A stretch of 64,000 nt of DNA. Origin: Macrotrachela quadricornifera. Lineage: Eukaryota; Rotifera; Eurotatoria; Philodinida; Philodinidae. The number at the start of each line of letters is the position of its first letter. Position 1 is the first letter of the stretch. The position numbers and the translations under genes are program-made. Shown here piece after piece: positions 12,215-23,052 of this stretch. The DNA lies in the NCBI GenBank assembly GCA_022393335.1, contig JAJEKB010021308.1:2015987-2079986 (forward strand), given 5' to 3'. The notes below the pieces were generated by a model, which saw only the letters and a program-made list of their open reading frames with translations, searched no databases and had not been told where the DNA came from.

Positions 12215-15067
12215 TTACAATTGCTTTCGAATATTTTCAAATAAAATATCGAGTTCATGAGGATCGTTGTTGTACATATCAATGAGACGTTTACGTGCCT
12301 TTTTAACAATTCCATACCACATTGATGATAATGAAGCAAAACGTGTTTCAAGAACGAGAATAATAATGACAGAAATGAGGACTTCCATATTTTCTATTTG
12401 TTGAAAGTTTGACAATGACTTTCCAGTTAATTTTTCGACAATGCTAGTATCAACATCCCATAGACCATCAAATCTTTGTTTATTGATTAAATCTCGAATC
12501 ACATCGAGTTCAGCCTCATTCTCAGTTCGGGCAGGAGTCGACAGTTTTCTTGAAGATCGTTTCTCATGTTGGTGGCGTTGTAGAGTCTCTATATAATGCA
12601 TTGTAGAGGATAATTTATCATCGTCATCATCACTATCATACAAAGACATTTGGGTCATTTGGTGTTTTAAATTTGAAGATCTCATCTTAGATTCTGCATA
12701 ATGATAATCCTCCTTTGCCTCCTGTAAACGTTTGCGAGCATAGTCCTTCTCATATTTGGATTCTTCCAGATCTTCACGAGCATTTTCCAAATACATTTCA
12801 GCATGTTGTCTCTTGCAAATTGATTCCTCCAATTTAACTCGAATATGCTTTTCGCGTTGAGTTTCAACGGGCTCATTCATTTCTTGTAACAGTCGAGTCT
12901 CTTCAAGTAACATTTCTTCGATATGCTTGCATTCTTCCAATGTCTCTCGAGCCTTTTCATAGTTGCTCTCAGCTCGATATAATCTATTTTGTATATGCTC
13001 ATATTCATCATAAGTGCGCTCATAGTTGTCACGATAGTGACGCATTTTATCCATACGTAAATCGTACATTTGTGACATTCTAGCTTGCTCCTCTTGCATC
13101 TCGGCTCGTTTTCTTGCTTGTTCATGACGTATTTGAACAGTTGCTTGTTTTAAATATCTCAAATATTGATTGTCGGCCGATATTTGTATGGGTACTTCAC
13201 GTAGAACCATATCAACATTGCTTGTATTAGTTCGTTTCTCGACACCAACAAAAGCTGTGTAAGGACTTAAGATATTGTGTTTAAGTGAAATTTCGAGAAT
13301 GCGTTTTTTAATTGTTTCTTTAGTAAGCTTTATTTCATCATTCGACGTCGCATTTTTTTCATTGTCGGATGAGGGTAGTTTGAAATGTTCTAGTTCGGAT
13401 ATGAGAGCTTTCGCAGCTAATCGAGTAATCATCCCATCATTGTTCACACTGGGAATTCGAGTAATTTCAGTTTCAGCTAAACGTTGTTCACCACTGTACA
13501 ATTCCACAGTTGTATGATGATCAAATGGTATTGACTTATCATTATCAATAATCATGTAGAAAATAAGTCGATCATTAACAAAGATTGGTGGTGGGTTTGT
13601 AGGAATAATATGAGCCGATTCGTAATCAGGATTCAACTTAATTTTGACATTGTTAAAACAAGGTTGCAATGCTTTTTGCATTTGTTCACCAACATATATA
13701 TCAACACTGGTTGAAGGAGGAATGAAAACGAAATGTCCTTTAGTTGTACGAGCAAGTCCTTTGATCAATGAACGACTTGGTGACGAGCCCAAACCAAACG
13801 AAAAGATTCGAGTCGATGTAGCCATTGAACGACAGATATCAAGTACTTGGTCAACATTTGAAATTTCTCCATCTGATAAAAGAAAAAGTTGACGAGCGTG
13901 ACCTTCTGTTGGTGGATGTTCTTTGAGCCATAGAAGAGGTGGTAACTAAAATAAAAAGAAATTCTCAGAATTTTTAAAGTGATTCGCATAATAACTTACT
14001 AATTCAGTACCACCTAAATCAGCCTTCATATTGTTAATAAGTTTTTCGGCTTTTCTAGCATTTTCATCATTATAAATGGCAGTTCCATCATTGAACAAAC
14101 AATGATATTTGCTTCCAAATCGTATAATATTGAAATGACAATCAACAGGAAGACTCTTTAGAAAGAGTAACATCGCTTGACGAGCTAATCCAATCTTGTT
14201 GTGTTCATCCATTGAACCACTACAATCAATAACAAAAATAAATTCATTTGTAATCTGTCTATCATTTAAAATAAGTTGACAATCATTTTCGGTGGGAACA
14301 AAAGATGTCATGATAGCACCAGATTCAACAGCAACAATTGTACTGCATTGTTTTTTATCTAATTCAACATCGACAATAATATCTCGATCCAAATGAGTAT
14401 TTTCTTGAGCAAATTTAATCGTATAAACATCGTCTCGATTGAGACCGATTTGAATTGGATGTGATATCGAACTGACTCGAGCTATGCCAACTTTTTCAAT
14501 GTTACAGTGAAATTCAATTGTATACGGAGCTATTTTCACATATTTTGTAGTTGTACCTGCTGGTGAACCGATGCCACCTTTGTTCGGATTGTAACGAGGT
14601 GCAATTGTTGTTGGAATAACCAACCGAATTTTTGTACCATTTTCAATTAGATCTAATTCAGTAACATAAGAGATCATTATTTGACATTCTTGATCAGGTA
14701 AAAGTGCTCCAACATTGATGATAAAATTATCTTGAGATTGTTCATCTTGTTCAAGCATATAAGCACCATGATTATCTCGAAGTGCATTGTTATACTCTCG
14801 TTGAGCTTGTTCCTTCTCTTTCAGTTGAGTAACTATTTCTCGATCACCAATTCGAGCTATAAATTGGTATATAGCTGCATTTTCTTCAATTGGAAAACAA
14901 TAAACACCTTCGATTGGAACAGTTTCATCATTTCGAAAGATTTGTGTAATACTAACATTAGCAGCAAATGACCGAATTGTTACTTCGACGTTAACACGCT
15001 TGAGTGGGACGCACATTTGTGACGACTCATAAATTGGGGTATTCCAATCAAGTTTTCTTTGTAACAT
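12215..15067 (-). CDS. VIT plus VWA domain protein, VWA5A-like, with long coiled coil
   Basis: Two exons: 15067-14000 and 13945-12215, joined across a 54-bp GT-AG intron in phase 0. The protein is 932 residues. Residues 20-140 are a VIT domain (VPLKRVNVEVTI, QIFRNDETVPIEGVYCFPI). Residues 275-450 are a VWA domain with a complete MIDAS: DCSGSM (281-286), GGTEL (352-356) and LLSDGE. A coiled coil follows (about 620-780, rich in Glu/Arg/Tyr heptads), then an acidic patch DSDDDDD. The C-terminal 100 residues (LINKQRFDGLWDVD ... LETRFASLSSMWYGIVKKA) resemble the conserved tail of VWA5A and PARP4. VWA5A proteins are about 780 residues, so the coiled coil accounts for the extra length. The role is presumably intracellular, metal-dependent protein binding. 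An in-frame ATG at 15136 would add 23 residues; I prefer 15067 because family members start close to the VIT domain. Confidence 0.88.
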
Positions 15068-15136
15068 TTTCACAAAATATGTTGAATTAAGATGCGAGAA
15101 AAACAACGAAGAACAACCAGTTATATAGCATTGCAA

Positions 15137-15840
15137 CGATGAGTCATGTCCTTTGATTGTGCAAGGTAAATAACAGGGAAGACTATGTCACACGTTTTGC
15201 GAAATGACATTTCAACATGTATTCTTATGGAGGGAAAAATTTTTTAATTGGATTTTTCATTAGTCGAGTAGGTATTAGTCAAAAAGGCTTATCTATGGGA
15301 TATTTTCAAAATGAAAATTCCGATTATCATTGTTTAAACACTTCAAGCTCGCTTACAACAAAAATGATTTTATGACGAAAAATCTTTTTCGACATCAACA
15401 TCAGAGGTGTAAGATTCTACACCACTAAGAAGAGGATCTATATAAGACACGTCAGTTCAATATGCTTAGTATCTGACATTTCTATTTCATAAAAACTAAA
15501 TGTAGCAAAAATATAAACAACAACAAAAGGAAAACATAGAAGCGCAGAAAACGATGAAACAACTTAAAAACACTTGGCAGGCATCGAATTGAACCGATTT
15601 TAGACTATTTCAAAAGTACTCGATACTCCTATACTTAATATAAAGAGAAAATTGAAGAAAAACTCCTAGAGAACATGAAAGTTTTGTTATGAATAAAACA
15701 TAAGTGAAATGAGTTCAAAAAATATGCATTCAGTACTGTATAAATGTGAAGAGATGATCCAATAATATATCATGATGAATAAATGAGAAATCGTTTCATT
15801 CAAAAACAGTACCATAACAAACACATATTCGAAAAGAATA
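15137..15840. other. Intergenic stretch, nothing recognised
   Basis: This A+T-rich DNA lies upstream of the VIT/VWA gene on its 5' side and downstream of the Merlin-like relic. It probably holds the promoter of the VIT/VWA gene, but no clear element can be assigned. No coding frame is convincing. Confidence 0.4.
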
Positions 15841-16873
15841 TCAATTGAATTCATTATCCTCTGCCTCTTCATTCTCAATTTCATCGTCCTGAAGGTCCTG
15901 CTCTTCTTCATTGCGTATTTGGCCGTAGAGCTGACCAGCCATTCGAAGAAACTCAACGGTGCAATCCATGTTCAATGCGTGACAACGCTTTATGAACCTG
16001 TATTTTATCAAATGAGATTGGAAAAAAAGTCCTTTATGTGATGATATTGAGGCATGACGACCTTTGTGTGTCTCTAAGAAGTGTCGATGGAATTGATACA
16101 TAAACCAATTTCAGATAATTTGTACTAATTTATCTCTTTAAAATAAAGCAAACCTTTTCTCAATTGGAACCATCGTAATATGACCGGTTCCACGTTCAAA
16201 TATTTCAAGCACTTATTGACCTTCAACTAGATAGCCTTTTATAATACTTCCTGCGCCCGTATTTGGATTCATCAATTTTCATTTCAACTCCAAACCCACT
16301 GAACTTTTGCTTGTTGAGAATGAGAGCATTATAAATCACTTTCCGACAATGAGAAATCCAGTTCACAGCAGTATGATTCGAAATCTCCACTTGCAGTGCT
16401 AAAGTGTAAACAGTTAAACTACCCAAAAACAAATGAATCAGATGTGCAATTATTATTACTTGTCAATAATATTCAGACCAACATTCACGAAGACCAAGAT
16501 TTGCGAAATCGAGCTTGATAAGTACATCTCTTCTTGTTCCGTCTCTTTTTACTAATTTCACTCCCAGTTTCAATCCAGTTGTGATAACTTCATCGAAATC
16601 AATCAATACTATAAGATAGCAATCATTAAACAATACAAATAAATAATAATTGATAACTTACTGAGAATCACATACACCAAATCGAAGCGGATCACAACAT
16701 TCAGGATAAATATAGTTTGATTCCTCAGGAATCAGATCCCACTGGTGCAATTGCTGGACTAGAGCCTTCTTCTCTTTACATAAATCAAAAATTGATCGAA
16801 TATTGAGCGGCTTATCTTCAATAATAAAATATGAAAACGAAGAGAACTTTTTTAAGGAAAAAAACAATTTCAA
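15841..16873 (-). pseudogene. Merlin/IS1595-like (ISXO2-type DDE) transposase relic
   Basis: Minus-strand blocks in family order. 16873-16658 is the N-terminal part (FDLCKEKKALVQQLHQWDLI then CCDPLRFGVCDS). 16432-16223 contains EISNHTAVNWISHCRKV and GFGVEMKIDESKYGRRKYYK, the start of the ISXO2/IS1595 catalytic domain with its first Asp in 'IDES'. About 16222-16150 encodes VLEIFERGTGHITMVPIEKR, but a TAA replaces an expected Trp codon. 16101-15841 is the C-terminal part ending in an acidic tail. Several frame breaks make it non-functional. Terminal repeats were not found, so the element limits are unknown. The nearest eukaryotic family is Merlin. Confidence 0.7.
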
Positions 16874-16928
16874 TTATCATGAAATGGTTGAAACAATATA
16901 AAATTTGTTTTAAAAATTCAAAATAGAA

Positions 16929-19468
16929 TTAAAATCTGAGACCAAGAAAAAATAAAAACAAAAATAAAATTAATTTCAAAGTATCAATCGTTATAATTAG
17001 CATTTTATGTCGACTAGATTTTGAAATCATTCGTCTTATATAATGCATTTCAATTAAGTTCGGATGATCTTTAGTTAATATTTGTTCATATATATAATAT
17101 GATATTGTAAAATATTTTTCTGCTTGCATATAATCTGATTTTCTATTCAAATAAAATAAACTAATATTTTTATAACACAATGCTAAATCTGGATGATGAC
17201 AAGGTAAAACTTCTTTCCATATTTTCAATGCTTGATCATAATAATTTTGACATATATTATTATTCATGCAATAGTAAACTTGACCAATAAGATTTAAACA
17301 TTTTGGTATATCACGATTTTGTAGATCATCAAATGTATTCTTATAAATCTCGAATGCATTTGTAAAATAATTTAATGCGAAATCAAAATAAACTTCACCA
17401 ATATTTTTCAATGTATATATATGCCATATCAACATGATTATTTAAATTAGCCTTCTCAATTAATTCTAATACTATTTCATACTGTTTTAATGCTTGAGAA
17501 TAATTTTTTTCTCGATAAAAACATTTACCATATATTATGTGTATCTACACTCAAATCAATGTGATTATCTGTCGGAAAAATCTTTTTGTCACTTTCATAC
17601 GATTTCTCTTGATAATATAATGCTTGATCGTAATAGCCTTTATGATAATAAACCATACACATATTGTTGTAGTATTCAGTGATATCAGGATGATCTGTGG
17701 GTACTAAATTTTTAGTATATTCGTATGATTTTTCAAAATATTCCAAGGATAAATCATCATAGCCTTTATGGTAATATGTTACACCAATTCTATTTAGTAA
17801 ATAAGAGATAAGTCTTTTGTTGTTGAGATCATTTTCAATTATTCGTAATCCTTTGAAATAATACTGCAATGCAATATCGAATTTTCCTTGAAAATCATAT
17901 GTATAACCGATACAGCTTAAGATTCTTGCCAATTTACTTGGAGAAGATAATTCGTCTTTAATACATAAATCATAAGCATGTTGTAAATATTTTTGTGATG
18001 ATTCAAAATCACTTATACCAAGAAATGCTCGTCCTAGTTCTCTATAAATGTCGATAATTGTAGATGAATCTTTATCGAATTGAGTAGAAAGTAAGTTTTC
18101 AAAATAATAACGACATTTAACATATTCTCCCATATCATAAAGTAAATTACCAAATAAAACAAAAATATCTAATTTTCCATCATTCATTTCGTTTCTTTGA
18201 AAATCTACATATTCATTAGCTATTTCTAAGCCTTTGTTGGAAGGAGTCATTTTGCAAATCCAACATTTTTTGTCGTCATTATAGGAAATATTGTCTATTA
18301 CAAATACTGTCCCAAAATCAAATAAAAATTCTTGTTCATCTCGAAAACAACTGTAACATGCAATATTAGCGACAACAGTTGACAAGTGTAAACTTGTGTT
18401 ACAATCGATTTCAAAAATAATTGATTCTAACTTGTTACTTTTAGTATTAGGACTACTAACTCCAATACCAGCGCACATTTCGGATACTTCTCGATTTACA
18501 CTTGTTGAAAGAAATCCGTTAGTTGATATTAACTGACCAATACTATCTTTTAAACGTTGTATTTCATCTTGTGTCTGCTTCGTTCCTCGATAAAGTTTTA
18601 ATGATTCATAATATTCCAATACCAATGCATGATTATCATGTAATTGAGAACATAAATCAATTAGATAAAATCTAAATCTATATAATGATTCCACATCTTC
18701 TGTTCTTAATGCTTTATTTATTAATTTAAATATAAAACTATCTTTTGTATACCATTCTATTGCATTTGCGGTACCATTGGAATATTCTTTATCAAATTGT
18801 TCAATATTTCTTAATTCTTTATTGTTACCACGATAATATAGACGACATATATTGAGCATATCTTCTTTAGCATTTTTATCTCCACTAGGCATTTTTTGTA
18901 AAACATATTTTAATAATTGATGCCATATGAATGATCCAGAATCTTTTGTAAGATTATGAGTCGATTTTTGATTTTGATTATATAAACTAAAAACATTCAT
19001 TTGTTTTTCAACTAATTGAATATTATTTTGTATACATCTCATTAAATCATTTTGTTCAGTAAAAATATCAATTATTTTAGAATATTTACCATTTTCAACT
19101 AACGTTTTTTCATATTTTAATTTGTCCATACAAAAGATAACGATACTATCAACTTGACGAAGATCATGTATTTGTGGTAATAAAATATGTGCATCACTGC
19201 CAGATACAATAAGAAATATTATTTCCAATTTTATTGACTTAATATATTCTATGCAATCATCAAATTCGGTAAAAAATAAAACATAATCATTAATTTCTCT
19301 TAGCATATTCTTTGTTAATTCAATATCTTTTAAATTTAATCGTATATTTTTATCAAACCATATTAAAGTAATAGTTTCTTTGTTTCCTCGAAATACATTA
19401 CTGTTTTCGCCATTTTCCAAATATTCGCTTTCATTCAAGCGTTTGATTTCATTACTCTCTGGTATCAT
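16929..19468 (-). CDS. ADP-ribosyltransferase plus TPR protein, two frameshifts near the 3' end
   Basis: 19468-17525 is an intact 647-codon frame. Residues 30-150 are a domain seen in many rotifer homologues (LIWFDKNIRL, IFLIVSGSDAHILLPQIHDL). Residues 230-400 are an R-S-E class mono-ADP-ribosyltransferase fold: LYRG (Arg, 292-295), NGFLSTSVN (STS, 317-325) and the catalytic EQE (378-380, in DEQEFLFDFGTVF). It should transfer ADP-ribose from NAD to arginine. From residue 430 on it has tetratricopeptide repeats (repeats ending PTDHPDI, YYNNMCMVYYHKGYYDQAL). The TPR array goes on to 16929, but the frame changes twice, near 17535 and near 17425. Both breaks fall in short AT runs, so this is either a recent pseudogene or assembly error. 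The coding between and after the breaks (CFYREKNYSQALKQYE, NIGEVYFDFALNYFTNAFEI) is clearly TPR. Confidence 0.82.
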
Positions 19469-21147
19469 TGATTCCTTCGTTGCTTATCCAACTAAACCAG
19501 TGCAAAAAATGATATTATTTTTCTTTTCTACTATCAAATTAGTTATTTTTGTTAACTTGGTATATTCCAACGTAAAAGTAGGAAGAAAAACACGTTCGTC
19601 GTCACTTCCAATGACTTATATGAGAGAGTATAATTAATCGAAACACGTGATAAATAATACAATCAGAAAAGAAACAAAAAAAATCGAAACAGACATATTC
19701 AAAGATTAAAAATAATACCAGTTTGTGAGAAAAAAGCAACCTAATGAAAACGTATGATTTTAAACTTGTTTCCCACTGGATGACGTAAATGAATTGCAAA
19801 GTAAATCGAAAAATATGAATTACAAAACAAGTCGAAGTAATTTATAGTAGACTCTAGTAGACCGTACTAGGATCTGTAGGGTCTACTAAATTCTATTAGG
19901 GTTTGTGGGAACAACCATGGTCTAGTGGCGTAGCCAGGGGGGAGCTTGGGGGAGCTGAGCTCCCCCTAGAAACTTTTGAGCTCCTTCTAGAAACTTTCGA
20001 GTTTCCTCTGGAAAGTTCGAGCTTGATGCAGACTGTTAGATTTTTAATAATTTTTTCTTAACATTTTCGCACAAGATATGCCTGATTTTCACGTGTGATT
20101 ACCATTTATTCTGATTATTTAAAACAAACGACACCTATCGATAGAAATTACAGGAAGACTTATAAAAGTTTTCTGAATGAAATAATTCGATTTTGTTGTA
20201 TTCGAGAAATCTTTTGTTCAACTATAGACAAACATGATAAATTTTATTTGAGTAGACTGTATACAAAGCCGATAAAGGTATTTTTCTCGATGCTACTGGT
20301 CTTAAATGATAGACTAATAGAAATATTTCGATAATCACGAAAGAACGAACGAACAAAAGTGTTTCTCTTATAAAATAAAATATTAATTCTAAAAAAAATA
20401 TCTAAACAGTAAAGATTCATATGGAAAATAGAAACTGTTGTAAACGAAATGCTACTCTTGATAGTTTCGTTATATCAAGTAAAAAATCTCGAGATAGTAA
20501 TAATAGTTTAAACTGTACTTCGAATGACTCATGTTCATCATCAACGTCATCTTCTATTTCGAACAAAACCAATGATTTAACCATCTCTGATCATATTTTA
20601 ATTGATGTATGTACGACTTCTACGAATTCATCTTCAACTGCTGATGACCCGTCACCAAAAACTTTATCAAAAGTTTTTCCTACTGATATTAGCCAGTCGA
20701 GTCGAGATTCACCATCACAACCACATTTAGCTGTTTATCCTGTTGATAAAGAGAATCGATCATTTCAAGTTAAATGGTATGTCAACCGCCCATGGCTAGA
20801 ATATTCAATAGAATTGGATTGTGCTTTTTGTTACTATTGCCATCATTTTTCTCAATCCAGCACGCCAACACGAAATCAACGAGATGCCTTTACAACATGT
20901 GGTTTTAATAATTGGAAACGGGCTTTAGCAAGTGATCGAGGTTTTGATAAACATGTTAAAAGCCAAGCACATATAACATCATCAACAAATTTTTCTGAGT
21001 ATCAATTACGTCAAAAGACAAATGCAAGTGTACTTAATGTTCTTGAAAAATCAAGAGTTGGACAAATACGTTATAATCGTCAAAAATTAATAAAAATCAG
21101 TTCGGCAATTTTACTATGTGCTACACAATTGATAGGTCTTCGAGGAC

Positions 21148-22201
21148 GGGATTCCGGAACTTCGCCAATTTTGACTTTCGCCAATTATTGACGAAATTCC
21201 ACAGAATGTATTGGCGAAAGTTCAATGGATCTTCGCCAATTGGCGATTGTCCAACAGATATACCGGTGAATGTCTACTGAACTTTCACTAATTGGCGAAT
21301 TTCCAAGAGATATACTGACGAATATCTAGTACGTATATTGGCGAGAGTCGAATAGATTTTTTTTCTTTCAAGTGAGACATTCATATTCTGCATAATACAT
21401 GATAATCACGCTTAGTATTATAAAACCGTTATTGGCGATGAATATGCTGGTTCAATTGTTGCATTGTCTTTTTTTAACATCATATCTTCATGAGGTTGTT
21501 CATGAATACCTTCAGGTGTAAGTACAGCATCTAAAGTTGTTGACTGTGGTTGAAGTGGAGGACATATTTGAGATTCAGCACAAGATATAATCTGTTGTAC
21601 TTGAGCTTGTTTACATTTTTGCTTTAATGAACATTTACGAGCTGTTCTGCTAGTCGATGTTGAAGTTGATGTTGTTTGATCTTGTGAATGAGTTAAATCT
21701 GCATTAGCTTGCGATATTTATGCTGCTGCACGAGTAGTAACATGCATTTGATTAACAATAGCTTTCTGAAAAGCTCGAAATCATATCATATATATTAAAA
21801 TTTTTACCAATGTATTGATATGAACAGATGTTCAATGTGTTACACTTCATACTTGTCATCACACAAATGATATTAGACTTATTTCGAATAAATCTAAAAC
21901 TACAAATAAAAATTTTGATCATGTCATTTCCAACAATTTTCTTAGCATGTATTTGTTAGTGATCTCTCCAATCGATACCACTATCATTTTGCAATCATCA
22001 AATATCTGAAGGATTTATCGGCGCAAGTCCAGTGGAAATTCGCCAATTGGCCAATGTGAAAAGAGTAAACTGGCGAAAGATCAATGGACACTCGCCAATT
22101 GGTGAATGTCACGAAGGTACATTGGCGAAAGCACAGTGGACGTTCGCCAATGGCGAAAGTCCAAATTGCGAAAGTCCTAATTGGCGAAGTTCCGGTAACC
22201 C
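21148..22201. mobile_element. Nested 1054-bp non-autonomous hAT-like element
   Basis: Left end GGGATTCCGGAACTTCGCCAA at 21148, right end the complement of GGGTTACCGGAACTTCGCCAA ending 22201. The 8-bp target duplication TCGAGGAC is perfect at 21140-21147 and 22202-22209. Both ends are built from repeated palindromic TTCGCCAATTGGCGAA units, about four to five per end. The interior carries a coding relic on the minus strand (21418-21768). The insertion splits the GLRG|HDES motif of the host hAT transposase; removing it restores the frame. Confidence 0.9.
21418..21768 (-). pseudogene. Coding relic inside the nested element
   Basis: An open minus-strand stretch of about 115 codons with one stop after the Ala run (THVTTRAAA-like region near 21720). 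It reads QANADLTHSQDQTTSTSTST, then RTARKCSLKQKCKQAQVQQI, then a Pro/Thr-rich part ending EQPHEDMMLKKDNATIEPAY. Composition is protein-like and not transposon-typical. I do not recognise it. It may be a captured host exon or the N-terminal remnant of this element's own transposase. Confidence 0.4.
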
Positions 22202-22716
22202 TCGAGGACATGACGAAAGTATTGAGTAAGTAATTAGAGTATCATAATATTCATTTTCAATATATAAATTAAACAAATGTATTCTTTTTTATTAGTTCAC
22301 TTAATCGTGGTAATCTGATTGAAGTATTAAAATGGTCGGCTAAAACTGATCCATTAGCTAGAGCTGTGTTAAAGGAGAGTGCAGGTAATGCTACATATCT
22401 GTCGCCTCAAATTCAAAATGAATTATTGCATATAATGGCTAATCAAATACGTAATAATATTGCTGAAAAGGTAAGACAAAAATGTTTCTGATTGTAGTTT
22501 GATTAAAAACCTATAAAGTTTATGTATATGTTGTAATCGATTTGAATTAGTTAAATTATCAATTTTACCTTCGCTTCATCACTGTGTCATGCATTTTGTT
22601 GTTTTAGGTGAATGGAAATGTATATGTGTTATTAGCTGATGAAGCAACAGATGTTAGTCATAATAAACAATTATCTATTTGTCTTCGTGTGGTTGATGAA
22701 CAATGGCAGATAAAAG

Positions 22717-23052
22717 CCGGGGATGGCATAGTGGTTCTATGCGTCTGAATACTGATTCAGAATTCAGATATCAGAAGGTTCGATTCCTTCCTCCGGCACG
22801 GTGTCGCTGGTTACATGATGAACGGTATCGGAAGAACAAAACAATCTAGACAAATTCATATACGACGATTACGTCACCGCTGCCCACAGTCTGCGATGTT
22901 TTTCTGTTCTCTTTGTTTCTGTCTTTTCCTCTGTTTGTTATCATCATCTTGTCTCCTCGGCCTTTTCGTAAGCGTTCGCTAAAAATACTGTAAAAACACT
23001 TATAAAAAATGAACGGCACGAAATAAATCCTGCACAATCAAAAAAAAAAAAA
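22717..23052 (+). mobile_element. tRNA-derived SINE with poly(A) tail and 14-bp target duplication
   Basis: The 14-bp duplication ATGGCAGATAAAAG flanks the insert at 22703-22716 and 23053-23066. The head, 22716-22798, folds as a tRNA with a long variable arm: acceptor stem GCCGGGG with CCTCCGGC (one G-U pair), a T arm GAAGG..CCTTC, and an anticodon-like stem TCTGA..TCAGA. A unique body of about 240 bp follows and ends in a run of A. It lies in an exon of the hAT transposase between EQWQIK and EFFMGF. No partner LINE is in the window. The head is closest to Leu/Ser-type tRNAs by its long variable arm. Confidence 0.9.
22724..22787 (+). promoter_or_regulatory. Internal RNA polymerase III promoter of the SINE
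   Basis: A box TGGCATAGTGG at 22724-22734 and B box GGTTCGATTCC at 22777-22787. Both match tRNA gene consensus, and their spacing is that of a class II tRNA. This is the promoter a SINE needs for transcription. Confidence 0.85.

Noticed and set aside
22716..22798. A free-standing tRNA gene
   Set aside because: The tRNA-like fold continues into a unique body and poly(A) and is bounded by a 14-bp duplication. The anticodon loop has 8 nt, so it is a SINE head.
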